Positions 43,007 through 51,701 of a stretch of DNA of 64,000 bases are shown here, in pieces. The notes beneath the pieces were generated by a model. It made no database searches, had not been told where the DNA came from, and was given only the letters and a program-made list of their open reading frames with translations. The DNA is from Pseudomonadota bacterium. Its GTDB lineage: Bacteria; Pseudomonadota; Gammaproteobacteria; Burkholderiales; Rhodocyclaceae. The stretch is from the NCBI GenBank assembly GCA_018261895.1, contig JAGTRT010000003.1:1-64000 (forward strand), given 5' to 3'. The position numbers and the translations under genes were made by a program. Positions within the stretch are counted from its first letter, which is position 1. The number at the start of each line of letters is the position of its first letter.

Positions 43007-43936
43007 ATGCAATCCTCCCGACGCAACTGCCTCAAGGCGATTGCCGCCGTTGCGGCCTGCAGCCTGTCGCCCGCACTGCTCGCGGCGGAAACCCGCCATT
43101 TGCTGCCGGGCCAGGTATTTTCCGGCAGTCGGGTCATCCAGCGGCCGACCGAGGGTGGATTCCCGGATTTGAGAACGGGTGGCATGGGGCCGCCGACGCC
43201 CTTCGTTTTCCCCGTATCCGTCGCGGTGACGCCGACGCGGGATATCTACGTGGCCGACGCCGGCCTCGGCGCCATTTTCCGGATCGATCCGATGCTCGAT
43301 GCCATGAACGCGATTCGTGGCGCGCGGGTCACCCAGCAGACGCGGCTCGCTGCCGCCAGCGACGGCTCCCTGATCGTCGCCAACGGCAGCGCCGGACCGG
43401 TGCTGCGCATCGGGCGCTCGGGGCGGATCCTCCAGAATATCGACGCGCAGTTGGGCGGCGGCAGTTACTACGACGAAGTCGTCGCCGATGCCGCCAGCGG
43501 GCGCTATTACGGCCTGGACAAGGTGCAGCGTCGCCTCGAGGAAGTCATGCCGAACGGCCTTGGCGGCATGTTGTTGCCGGAAAGAATGGTGCCCGAGCAG
43601 CCGACGGCCATGGCCATGGATGGCCAGAAAATCTACATCGCCGGTCGGTCCTGCCAGTGCCTCGCGGCCATCGACGTGTTCGGCGCGCGCAGCATGGAAA
43701 TCGTCGCCGAAGATATCGCGCTGGCCATTGCGCTGGCGGCCGGCGACGGCTGGCTGGCGGTGGCCGATGCGCGCGAGCGCCAGATCAAGCTGTGGCGCCA
43801 GGGCGCCCTGCTGGCCGAAGCCGATTTTGCCGGGCTGGGCCTGATGGACCCGCGTGGCCTGGCCATCGCCCAGCAAACCCTCTACGTCGCGGATGGCGCC
43901 GGCCGCCGCGTCGTCTCGTTCCGCCTGCGCGCATGA
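43007..43936 (+). CDS. Tat-exported NHL-type beta-propeller protein
   Basis: A 309-residue protein with a twin-arginine-type leader (SSRRNCLKAIAAVAAC) and a six-bladed propeller made of weak NHL/YVTN blades (VSVAVTPTRDIYVADAGL, VADARERQIKLW, GLAIAQQTLYVADGAG). It has no heme motif. Tat export suggests that it folds, perhaps with a cofactor, before export. It is followed by a second propeller gene with a 4-base overlap. Compared with the lipoprotein propellers at 33779 and 43933 it lacks a lipobox. Its role with the cytochromes is inferred only from position. Confidence 0.78.
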   Translation: MQSSRRNCLKAIAAVAACSLSPALLAAETRHLLPGQVFSGSRVIQRPTEGGFPDLRTGGMGPPTPFVFPVSVAVTPTRDIYVADAGLGAIFRIDPMLDAMNAIRGARVTQQTRLAAASDGSLIVANGSAGPVLRIGRSGRILQNIDAQLGGGSYYDEVVADAASGRYYGLDKVQRRLEEVMPNGLGGMLLPERMVPEQPTAMAMDGQKIYIAGRSCQCLAAIDVFGARSMEIVAEDIALAIALAAGDGWLAVADARERQIKLWRQGALLAEADFAGLGLMDPRGLAIAQQTLYVADGAGRRVVSFRLRA

Positions 43937-45009
43937 GGCTCCTGGTACTCCTGTTCGCGCTGATGCTCGGTGGCTGTGCCAGCGAGCCGCTGGTCATGCG
44001 TTTCGATCCGGGCCAGGTCACGGCCGGCAAGAAACATTATTTCCCGCCGCTCTCCGACGAGGAGGTGCCGCGTTACGTCTACGTTGGCGAACTGACCGGC
44101 GAAAAGAACTTTGTCGAACGCGAAGGCAAGGAGAAGAACCGCTTCATCGAAGCCTTGAAATGGATCGCCGGGCTCTTCGAGGTACCCGATCCGGTGGTCC
44201 TGCAACGTCCGCTCTCCGGGGTCGTCGACCAGAACGGGCGGATACTGGTCACCGACGTCAGCCGCGCGGCGGTCTTCGTTTTCGACCCGGCCAACGGTCG
44301 GCTCGACGTCTGGGAATTCGCCCAGGGCTTCCGTCGCTTTGCCTCGCCCGGCGGTATCGCGCTCGGGCCGGCCGGGCGGGTGTTCGTGGCCGATGCCGAA
44401 TTGCGCCAGGTCGTCATGCTCGACCCGGAGGGCAAGGGCAGTGTGCTGGTGGACGCCGGCCAACTGGAGCGTCCGACCGGCCTGGCATGGGACGAAAAGG
44501 ACGGCCTGCTCTATGTGGCCGACACGCAGGCCCACCAGGTCAAGGTTTTCGACATGACCGGCCGGCGCGTCAGGGTCATCGGCCGGCGGGGCGAGGGGCC
44601 GGGCGAATTCAATTTCCCAACCTTCCTGGCCCTGTCCCGCGATCGCCTGGTGGTGTCAGACACCATGAACGCCCGCGTGCAGCTCATTCCGCTCGACGAT
44701 GCCGGGGCACCGCAGATCGTCGGCGAGCGCGGGACCAACCTCGGCAATTTCGTGCGCCCGAAGGGGGTCGCCGTCGATGCCGAGAACAATCTCTACGTGA
44801 TCGAGTCGTATCACGACCATCTGCTCATCTTCGATGAACAGGCGCGTTTTCTGCTTCCAATTGGAGGTGCCGGCAAGGCAGCGGGCAATTTCTATTTGCC
44901 GGGCGGCGTCTGGATAGATCAGGGAAATCGGGTTTTCGTGGCAGATACATTCAACGGAAGAATTGCAGTGTTCCAGTTCCTCGGCGGGGGCGATCATGGC
45001 GGCAACTGA
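43933..45009 (+). CDS. NHL-repeat beta-propeller lipoprotein
   Basis: A 358-residue lipoprotein (lipobox LGGC after a 14-residue leader) with NHL blades such as PTGLAWDEKDGLLYVADTQ, RPKGVAVDAENNLYVIES and LPGGVWIDQGNRVFVADT. It is close in plan to the lipoprotein at 33779, including the early PPLSDEEVPRYVYVGEL segment, which matches PPPDEPRYAYERT there. The two are probably paralogues. It overlaps both the Tat propeller gene upstream and the 11-heme gene downstream, so it is part of a tightly coupled unit. Confidence 0.87.
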   Translation: MRLLVLLFALMLGGCASEPLVMRFDPGQVTAGKKHYFPPLSDEEVPRYVYVGELTGEKNFVEREGKEKNRFIEALKWIAGLFEVPDPVVLQRPLSGVVDQNGRILVTDVSRAAVFVFDPANGRLDVWEFAQGFRRFASPGGIALGPAGRVFVADAELRQVVMLDPEGKGSVLVDAGQLERPTGLAWDEKDGLLYVADTQAHQVKVFDMTGRRVRVIGRRGEGPGEFNFPTFLALSRDRLVVSDTMNARVQLIPLDDAGAPQIVGERGTNLGNFVRPKGVAVDAENNLYVIESYHDHLLIFDEQARFLLPIGGAGKAAGNFYLPGGVWIDQGNRVFVADTFNGRIAVFQFLGGGDHGGN

Positions 45010-47770
45010 GTTGCGCCTCTCGTCCCGTCTCGTCCAGCTGGCGATGATCTTCGCCCTCGTGGTCTTCGCCTTTTTCCGCTATGGCCTCGAATCGGTCCAT
45101 GCAGCGCGGGTTTCGGACGTGCGCGGGACGAAGCACAACCTCTCGGCCACGGCCGACGGCGCGGCCTACACGCACCCGACGGTCGGTGCCGGTTCGGTGC
45201 CGACGCGAACTGCCAAGGCCAGCAGCGAGACGCAAATCTGCGTCTTCTGCCATACCCCGCACGGCGGATCGGCCTCCACCAAGCCGCTGTGGAATCGTAA
45301 GGTATCGGGTGCCGGCTATACGCCGAACTACGTCCTCTACGATTCCTCGACGCTCGACGCCAAGCAGGTCCAGGGTTCGCTGATGCAGCCCGGCGGCAGC
45401 TCCAAGCTCTGCCTGTCCTGTCACGACGGTACGGTCGCCATCGGCAACGTGAACGTGCTGAACGGCCTCGACAAGAGCGGAACGGCGGCCGGCACCAACG
45501 TGATCGCCATGCAAAGCGGCGTCACCACGATGCCGACCGGCAGCGGCGCCGATACCGGCTTCACCCGCAATCTCGGCACCGACCTGACCAACGACCATCC
45601 GATCTCGATTTCCTACAACGACACACTGGCCGATACCGATGGCGAATTGCGCAAGCCCGGCCTAAATACCGCGCTGATCGGTGTCCGTGCCCCCGGCATC
45701 AAGCCCAAGCTGCCCTTGCAGAACACCGGGGGTGGCACCCTTTATGACCCCGATGGCAGCGGCCCGCTGTCCTCCTACAGCATCAATGCCCAGGTGCAGT
45801 GCACCACCTGTCATGACCCGCATATCCGGGAAACCAATACCACCGTCGGCAATCAGAAATTCCTGCGCCTCAACCGCTTCCAGGAACTCAACCCGCCGAG
45901 CACCAGCGGTTATGTCGATACCGACAACGCCGGCGACATCATCTGCATGGCCTGCCATGACAAGGGCGGCGCCTCCTGGGCGTTTTCCGCCCACGCCAAT
46001 CCGGACGTGGCCAACGAGTTGTACAGCAACACCCATGCGACCCGCCGCGAGTTTCCGACCAACCTGCCGGTCTGGAAAGCCTCCTGCCTGAACTGCCACG
46101 ACACGCATGCCGTGGCCGGCACGCGCCGCCTGCTACGCGAAGGGACGAACGAAGGCACCTCGACGGCCGCCGCGCCGAAACCCGGTGGTTCCGGGACGGC
46201 TGCGCTGGAAGAAACCTGCTATCAATGCCATGACAGCGGCGGCAATGGCACCCTGCAGTCTTATGGCGAGGTGCCGGACATCAAGACGGATTTCACCACG
46301 CTGGCCAAGCGCATGCCGATCACGACCATCGCTCAGGGGCGTGGCACCAATACCAGCGAAGTGCATGAAATCAGCGGCTATTTCTCCGGGGATTCGGCCT
46401 TCATCGATTGCACCACGCGGGGCACGGCCTGCGGCAAGGACTTCGTCGAACCGCGCAGCAAGCTGGGCGTCGGCAACCTCGACAATCGCCATGTCGAGTG
46501 CACGGACTGCCATAACCCGCACCGCGTCATCCGTGGCAAGCGGGGGCTTCCCGGTGCGCTGAGCAGTGTGAACACCAGCGAGGCCAAGGTGAACGGGGCC
46601 AGTGGCGGGCACCACAATCACACGGAAGCGGCGGGTTATACCCACAACAACGTGATTTCTGGCGTTTTGCGCGGCACCTGGGGCGTTCAGCCGAGTTACA
46701 GCAGCGATCGCTCCTTCCACAATCTGCCGTCGGGTTACGTCGTCAAGCGCGGCGATCCGGGCAACGCCAACGTGGCGGACTGTCATGGCCTCGCCAACAA
46801 GGGGGCATGCGACAGCGCGACTTATGTGACCCGCGAATACCAGATCTGTCTGAAGTGTCACTCCGACTATGGTTACACCGACAACAACAGCCATTCCTCG
46901 CTCGGCGGCAATCGTCCGACGCTCGGCTACGCCGGCGGAACCAGCTCCGGCCAGAACGGCCTTTCGATGTATACGAATCAGGCCAAGGAATTCCAGGCGC
47001 CGCCGGAACATCAGGGCGCACCGGCCTCGACGACCGACAGTGGGGCGAGTTCGAGTTATAGCAGCAACAACTACCGGTCCTGGCATCCGGTGATGGATGT
47101 GACCGGGCGCGGGCTGACCGAGCGCGGCGGCATCGCGGCCGGGAACAATCCCTGGCGATCGCCCTGGAACAACAGCGTGGGCAGTCAGACCATGTATTGC
47201 ACCGACTGCCACGGCTCGTCGACTGCGGCAACGACGGCGATTCCCACCGCCAGCAACCCGTGGGGCCCGCACGGATCGAGTAATGACTTCCTCCTCAAGG
47301 GTGCATGGACGGACGCCGACAGCAGTACGGCCAATTTGCTCTGCTTCAAGTGCCACAACAGTACGGCCTATATCGGTGGCGAAACGGGGACGAAGAGTTC
47401 CGGCTTCTGGCAGAGTTCGAAAGGCAACCTGCATCGTTACCACTACTCACGCATTGGCCAGAGCCGATTGCGTTGCACCTGGTGCCATGTGGCGGTGCCG
47501 CATGGCTGGAAGAACAAGGCGCTGCTGGTCAACCTGACCGATGTCGGACCGGAAGCCGGGCTGGCCACGGGAACCGCCATTGCCGACTCGGTGGCGGTCA
47601 ATGGCTACACCAAGGAGCCTTACTATTACAAAGCCATCAACAAGATAAAAACCTTCAAGGCCAGCGGAAACTGGAACATTGGCGACTGTGGCAACGGAGA
47701 TTCCGATAAATGGATGCGCGCCAACCGGGACGTCGGCAAGGGGGAGGGGATATGCAAGAGCCCCCCGTGA
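44996..47770 (+). CDS. Large undecaheme cytochrome c
   Basis: A 924-residue secreted cytochrome with eleven CxxCH motifs from residue 82 (CVFCHTPH) to about 827 (CTWCH). The first part repeats the plan of the tetrahemes at 33029 and 35130: TKHNLSA, CVFCHTPH, CLSCHDG, GTDLTNDHPISI, CTTCHDPH and CMACHDK. The rest adds seven hemes among Gly/Ser/Thr/Asn-rich stretches (QCHDSGGNG, CTDCHNPH, CLKCHSDYG, CTDCHGSS, CFKCHNS). No CxxCK site and no lipobox were seen. Start ATG 44996 overlaps the propeller gene by 14 bases and has GGGGG upstream. Likely an outer-surface cytochrome or a cap or terminal segment for the tetrahemes. Confidence 0.88.
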   Translation: MAATELRLSSRLVQLAMIFALVVFAFFRYGLESVHAARVSDVRGTKHNLSATADGAAYTHPTVGAGSVPTRTAKASSETQICVFCHTPHGGSASTKPLWNRKVSGAGYTPNYVLYDSSTLDAKQVQGSLMQPGGSSKLCLSCHDGTVAIGNVNVLNGLDKSGTAAGTNVIAMQSGVTTMPTGSGADTGFTRNLGTDLTNDHPISISYNDTLADTDGELRKPGLNTALIGVRAPGIKPKLPLQNTGGGTLYDPDGSGPLSSYSINAQVQCTTCHDPHIRETNTTVGNQKFLRLNRFQELNPPSTSGYVDTDNAGDIICMACHDKGGASWAFSAHANPDVANELYSNTHATRREFPTNLPVWKASCLNCHDTHAVAGTRRLLREGTNEGTSTAAAPKPGGSGTAALEETCYQCHDSGGNGTLQSYGEVPDIKTDFTTLAKRMPITTIAQGRGTNTSEVHEISGYFSGDSAFIDCTTRGTACGKDFVEPRSKLGVGNLDNRHVECTDCHNPHRVIRGKRGLPGALSSVNTSEAKVNGASGGHHNHTEAAGYTHNNVISGVLRGTWGVQPSYSSDRSFHNLPSGYVVKRGDPGNANVADCHGLANKGACDSATYVTREYQICLKCHSDYGYTDNNSHSSLGGNRPTLGYAGGTSSGQNGLSMYTNQAKEFQAPPEHQGAPASTTDSGASSSYSSNNYRSWHPVMDVTGRGLTERGGIAAGNNPWRSPWNNSVGSQTMYCTDCHGSSTAATTAIPTASNPWGPHGSSNDFLLKGAWTDADSSTANLLCFKCHNSTAYIGGETGTKSSGFWQSSKGNLHRYHYSRIGQSRLRCTWCHVAVPHGWKNKALLVNLTDVGPEAGLATGTAIADSVAVNGYTKEPYYYKAINKIKTFKASGNWNIGDCGNGDSDKWMRANRDVGKGEGICKSPP

Positions 47771-47843
47771 CGGGCGTTTTGGCGTCTGGCTCTCAGGCTG
47801 GTGCGGGTCGCCTGCTTGGCCTTTTGGGTTTCACGTCCGTGCC

Positions 47844-48815
47844 ATGCTCCTGATCCGCAGCCTGGCATCGCTTAGCCTGACGGCAGGCTTGCTGGCCCTG
47901 TTCTGCATCGGTGTACTGGCAGCCCATTTTGGCGGATTTTCATTTTCACCCGTCGTCGCGGCGTCGTTTGGAGCCCTTGGCATCAACCTGCTGGCGATGA
48001 TGCTGACCAATCCCCGGTTTCGCCAGCAGCGTCCCCTGTTCGTCTTTCACCTGGCCTTGCTGGCCATCATTTTCCTGATCGCATTCGGGCGGATGATTTA
48101 TCTGAAAGGGCAGGCCGAACTGGTCGAGGGGCTGGCGTTCGATGGCCAGCTGGTGTCGGTCGACGCGGGCCCCTGGCATCCCTGGCGGCTCGATCAGGCC
48201 AGCTTCGTCAACCGGGGGTTTTCCATCGCCTATGCACCGGGCCTGAAGCGGCTCGAGACGCGCAACCAGGTTTCCTGGGTCGATGCCGACGGTCAAAACC
48301 GCGAGGCGGTGATCGGCGATGACAAGCCGCTGGTGCTGCAGGGTTATCGCTTCTATACCACCTGGAACAAGGGCTTCTCGCTCTTATTCGAATGGGTTCC
48401 GGAGCGTGGCGAGGCCGGGATCGGGACGGTGAACCTGCCCAGTTACCCGGCCAATGCGCTGAAGCAGGCCCAGCAGTGGGCGCTGCCCGGACTGCAGGAG
48501 CCGTTGTGGTCCATGCTGCAGTTTGAAGGTGAGCTGATTCCGGCCGATCAGGATGGGCATTTCCGTTTGCCGGACGATTACCGCGTGGTGGTTCGCTATG
48601 CCGATCAGCGCTGGGAGCTGGTTCCCGGCGCAAATCAGAAGATTGCCTTGCCCGGCGGCACGCTGCGCTTCATCGAGTTGCGCAGCTGGATGGGCTACAT
48701 GCTGACCTGGGATGCGACCATTCCGTGGCTGCTGGGCGCCTCGACGATTGCCGTCCTGGCGCTGGCCTGGCATTTCTGGGCACAGTTTTCGCGTAGACCC
48801 TGGGATCAGGATTGA
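47844..48815 (+). CDS. resB: ResB/Ccs1-like cytochrome c biogenesis protein
   Basis: A 323-residue membrane protein with three N-terminal helices (about 1-90), a periplasmic domain of about 180 residues and a fourth helix near 295-315. Segments such as SFVNRGFSIAYAPGLKR, LVLQGYRFYTTWNKGFSLLF and FIELRSWMGYMLTWDATIPWLL fit the System II ResB/Ccs1 family, which with CcsA carries heme across the membrane and attaches it. It is shorter than typical ResB (about 450 or more). The ATG has no strong ribosome site. The adjacent ccsA confirms the pairing; it probably serves the multiheme proteins of this cluster. Confidence 0.8.
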   Translation: MLLIRSLASLSLTAGLLALFCIGVLAAHFGGFSFSPVVAASFGALGINLLAMMLTNPRFRQQRPLFVFHLALLAIIFLIAFGRMIYLKGQAELVEGLAFDGQLVSVDAGPWHPWRLDQASFVNRGFSIAYAPGLKRLETRNQVSWVDADGQNREAVIGDDKPLVLQGYRFYTTWNKGFSLLFEWVPERGEAGIGTVNLPSYPANALKQAQQWALPGLQEPLWSMLQFEGELIPADQDGHFRLPDDYRVVVRYADQRWELVPGANQKIALPGGTLRFIELRSWMGYMLTWDATIPWLLGASTIAVLALAWHFWAQFSRRPWDQD

Positions 48816-48863
48816 AACCGATGACCATTGCCGGGGCAGTGGTCGTACAGGCCGGAGCGAGTC

Positions 48864-49682
48864 GTGGAAGCATTGGTTGAGTTAAGGGTGTTATGGGCGG
48901 CCGTGGTGGCATACGTGCTCGCCGGAAGTGCGGCGATCATTGGCGTAATGCTGAAGAAGCGTCCGGAGAAGTTCGTGCTGCTCGCGATGGTGGTCGGGCT
49001 GACGTTGCACACGCTGTCGCTCGGCATGCGCTGGGAGCGGCTGGGCCACGGGCCCTTCGTGTCGATGTTCGAGATCCTGTCGAGCAATGTGTGGAGCCTC
49101 ATGCTGGTCTTCGCCATCGCTTACTGGCGCCTCGCCGTCGTGCGCCCGATGGCGGCCGTGGTCATGCCCATCCTGTTCATCATGATGGGCTGGCTGATGA
49201 CGGTAAGCCCCGGCGAGACGCGCCTGCCGCCGACCTATCACACGGTCTGGCTGTTCGTTCATATCGGCTTTGCCAAGGTGTTTATGGGATTCACGCTGGT
49301 CGCCGTGGGCCTCGCCGGCATCATCCTGTCACGCTCGACGGCCTTTGGCAGCGAGAAATTCCAGCGCCTGCCGGCCAGCGAGCGCCTGAGCGACCTGTCT
49401 TTTCGCTGCCTGGCCATCGGCTTCGTGTTCGAGAGCCTGATGCTGATCGCCGGTGCGATCTGGGCCCAGGATGCCTGGGGGCGCTACTGGAACTGGGATC
49501 CGCTGGAAACCTGGTCCTTCATCACCTGGCTGCTGGTGGCCATTTCGCTGCACGCGCGGCTGGCTTTCAGCATCTCGCCCAGGCAGGGCGCGTGGATGAT
49601 CATGGCAGTGTTCGTCGCGGCCTTCCTGACCTTCTTCGGTGTTCCGTTCATTACCCAATCTGCGCATCAGGGGGCCGTGTGA
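48864..49682 (+). CDS. ccsA: CcsA/ResC heme exporter and lyase subunit
   Basis: A 272-residue polytopic protein of the heme-handling family with the tryptophan-rich motif WGRYWNWDPLETWSFITW and histidines in HTLSLGMRW, HTVWLFVHIGF and ISLHARLAF that would ligate heme. A GTG start at 48864 is chosen for its GGAG site six bases away. Together with ResB it forms the System II synthase. The next gene starts within its stop codon. The organism probably has another general ccs set elsewhere; this copy looks dedicated to the cluster, which is an inference. Confidence 0.9.
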   Translation: MEALVELRVLWAAVVAYVLAGSAAIIGVMLKKRPEKFVLLAMVVGLTLHTLSLGMRWERLGHGPFVSMFEILSSNVWSLMLVFAIAYWRLAVVRPMAAVVMPILFIMMGWLMTVSPGETRLPPTYHTVWLFVHIGFAKVFMGFTLVAVGLAGIILSRSTAFGSEKFQRLPASERLSDLSFRCLAIGFVFESLMLIAGAIWAQDAWGRYWNWDPLETWSFITWLLVAISLHARLAFSISPRQGAWMIMAVFVAAFLTFFGVPFITQSAHQGAV

Positions 49683-51010
49683 CCAACGATTTCGATTCCA
49701 TCGACGACGATTCCCGCCTCTGGGCCCGACGCTGGCTGGTGCTGGCCGTATCGGCCGTGGCCATTTCCGGCGTGTTCGCCATTCTCATCGCCCTGGCGCG
49801 GGTGCCGGCCCTCGGGACGCTGTTCCCGGGCGCCGAGTTCTACCGGGTGGCGCTGGTGCTTCACGTCAATCTCTCGCAGGGCGTCTGGTTCATGGCCTTT
49901 GCCTGCGTGTTGTGGTGCCTGCACGCGCCGGTGGTCAGCGATGCCGTGCAGCGTCTGGCCCTGTTGCTGGCGATGGTTGGCACGGCCGGGATCGTCCTCT
50001 CGGTGTCGGCCGGGAGCGTGCGTCCCTTGATGAGCAACTACCTGCCAGTGCTCGACAGCCCGATGTTCCTCGGTTCCCTGGCGCTCTTCGGTGCCGGGGT
50101 GCTGCTCAAGGCGCTGCTGGCGTTTCGTTCGATCGATCTGCGCCAGGCGCGGACGCAGCCGGCCTTCGCCCGCCTCGTCTTGCTCCGGATCTCGGCGGGT
50201 GGCGCCCTGGCGGTGTTCGCGCTGCTCGGCTGGACGGCCCTGGAGATGAGCCCGGCGGAGGGCATGGCCTATTTCGAGACGCTGTTCTGGGGACCGGGCC
50301 ATCTGTGGCAATTCGCCCTGCTCAGTCTCCTGATGTTCTCCTGGCTGGTGCTCGCCGAGCGCGCCGTCCATCGCCTGCCGGCCGGCGTGGTCGGAGTGGC
50401 CATCGTGTTCAGCCTGGTGCCGATGGTGCTGGCTCTGGGCATCCCGCTCATGTACGCGCCGGACAGTGCCGCCGCGAACTATCTGTACACCTGGCTGATG
50501 CGCTGGACGAGCTGGGAAGCGCCGCTGCTGCTGGCTGTCGCGATCGTCGCCGTGGCGCGTCCGGGCATGCTGGCGCCGGGCTTCGGCCTTTCGCTGCTGC
50601 TCTTCGTCGCCGGTCTGGTCATCGGCAGCCTGATCAACGGCCAGACGACCCTGATCACCGCGCATTACCACGGGACCATCGGGGCCATCACGCTGGCCTT
50701 CATGGCGGTGAGTTTCCAGCTGCTGCCGGCGCTCGGTGTCGACACCGTCACGCTGCGCCAGGCGCGCTGGCAACTGGCATTCTACGGCTACGGCATCCTG
50801 CTCATGATGTGCGGGCTGGCCGGCGCCGGCCTGATGGGTGCGCCGCGCAAGACGCCGGGCGATCTGGCGGTCAGCTTCAGCGTCGAGACCTTCTCGCGGA
50901 TCTGCCTGGGCGTCGGCGGCCTGTGCGCCACCATCGGCATCGTCATGTTCGCCTGGCTGCTGTTGCGTCGCCTGTTGCCGGCCCAGCGTGCGGAGGCGTA
51001 TTCGCTATGA
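49679..51010 (+). CDS. Heme-copper-oxidase subunit I-like membrane protein lacking the CuB histidine pair
   Basis: A 443-residue protein with about 12 membrane helices. It resembles CcoN/NorB-type subunits in LHVNLSQGVWFMAF (His62), FWGPGHLWQF (His208) and TAHYHGTIGAITLAFM (His329, His331). The His-His pair expected in helix 7 to complete CuB is absent: the region reads YLYTWLMRWTSWEAPLLL. It can hold low-spin and possibly high-spin heme b but should not reduce O2 or NO. GTG start overlapping the ccsA stop by 4 bases. It may pass electrons from quinol to the periplasmic cytochromes or handle heme during their assembly. Confidence 0.75.
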   Translation: MTNDFDSIDDDSRLWARRWLVLAVSAVAISGVFAILIALARVPALGTLFPGAEFYRVALVLHVNLSQGVWFMAFACVLWCLHAPVVSDAVQRLALLLAMVGTAGIVLSVSAGSVRPLMSNYLPVLDSPMFLGSLALFGAGVLLKALLAFRSIDLRQARTQPAFARLVLLRISAGGALAVFALLGWTALEMSPAEGMAYFETLFWGPGHLWQFALLSLLMFSWLVLAERAVHRLPAGVVGVAIVFSLVPMVLALGIPLMYAPDSAAANYLYTWLMRWTSWEAPLLLAVAIVAVARPGMLAPGFGLSLLLFVAGLVIGSLINGQTTLITAHYHGTIGAITLAFMAVSFQLLPALGVDTVTLRQARWQLAFYGYGILLMMCGLAGAGLMGAPRKTPGDLAVSFSVETFSRICLGVGGLCATIGIVMFAWLLLRRLLPAQRAEAYSL

Positions 51011-51624
51011 GCACCGAAGCAGGCCGTACACATTTCAATTTTGGGCAAAATTTCCGGTTGACCGTCAAAGGCGCCCCGGCGTGGTTGCTGGGCGCTTGCG
51101 TCTTGCTGCTCGTCCTCGTCCCCCTGCTGGCGCCCCGCAGCGTCGTGTTTTTCGGTACGCCGAGCATCGAAGAGCATGCCCGCGACAAGGCGCGCGACGA
51201 GATCCGCCGCCGCTTCAGCGAAGGCGTGATCATGCTGCACGCCAAGGAATACAACCACGCGCTGACGGCCTTCCACCGCGTCCTGGAAATCGATCCGAAG
51301 ATGCCCGAGGCGCATGTGAACATCGGTTTCGCGCTGCTCGGGCTGGGCAAGGCGAAGGCGGCAGCCGATTTCTTCGACACGGCCACGGTGCTGCGTCCGG
51401 ACCAGATGAATGCCTACTTCGGCCTTGGCGAAGCGCTCAATCAGCTGGGCGACAAGCTCGGCGCGCTGCAATCCATGGAAACCTACCTCCACCGCAGCCC
51501 GAAGGACGACCCCTATCGCGCCAAGGCGGAAGCGGCGGTCTGGGAATTACGCGCGGCCCTGAACGCCGACAAGGCTGCGGCACCGCCGGCGGCCGGCAAG
51601 GGTCGGGCGGTCGCGGGCAAGTGA
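51007..51624 (+). CDS. Membrane-anchored TPR protein
   Basis: A 205-residue protein with one N-terminal membrane helix (about 25-43) and periplasmic TPR repeats (FSEGVIMLHAKEYNHALTAF, AHVNIGFALLGLGKAKAAAD, AYFGLGEALNQLGDKLGALQ). It resembles the TPR part of CcmI/NrfG, which presents apocytochromes to the heme lyase, and it directly follows heme-lyase genes. The first 20 residues are encoded by copy 6 of the 34-bp repeat (FNFGQNFRLTVKG). The start overlaps the previous stop (ATGA). Last gene of this run. Confidence 0.82.
   Translation: MSTEAGRTHFNFGQNFRLTVKGAPAWLLGACVLLLVLVPLLAPRSVVFFGTPSIEEHARDKARDEIRRRFSEGVIMLHAKEYNHALTAFHRVLEIDPKMPEAHVNIGFALLGLGKAKAAADFFDTATVLRPDQMNAYFGLGEALNQLGDKLGALQSMETYLHRSPKDDPYRAKAEAAVWELRAALNADKAAAPPAAGKGRAVAGK
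51032..51065 (-). repeat. Dispersed 34-bp repeat, copy 6
   Basis: The minus strand reads ACGGTCAACCGGAA, ATTTT spacer, GCCCAAAATTGAAAT. This is the best-preserved copy along with copy 3, and it contains the symmetric ATTTTG-GG-CAAAAT. It is in frame near the start of the TPR gene. Confidence 0.85.
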
Positions 51625-51666
51625 TCGGCTGATCCGGTCCGGCAGGCTCGCTACCGCCGCCAGCCT

Positions 51667-51701
51667 TTCCCGAATTCGGGAATCAGTCCCTCGTTTGGGA
51701 T
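51667..51701. promoter_or_regulatory. Activator-type palindrome(s) upstream of ccmF
   Basis: Perfect TTCCC-GAATTC-GGGAA at 51667-51682, then a weaker GTCCC-TCGTTT-GGGAT at 51686-51701. They lie 95 and 76 bases above the sigma54-like promoter. The half-sites match those at 34925 and 34948. The rest of the 200-base gap 51625-51824 holds nothing else I recognise. Confidence 0.6.
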
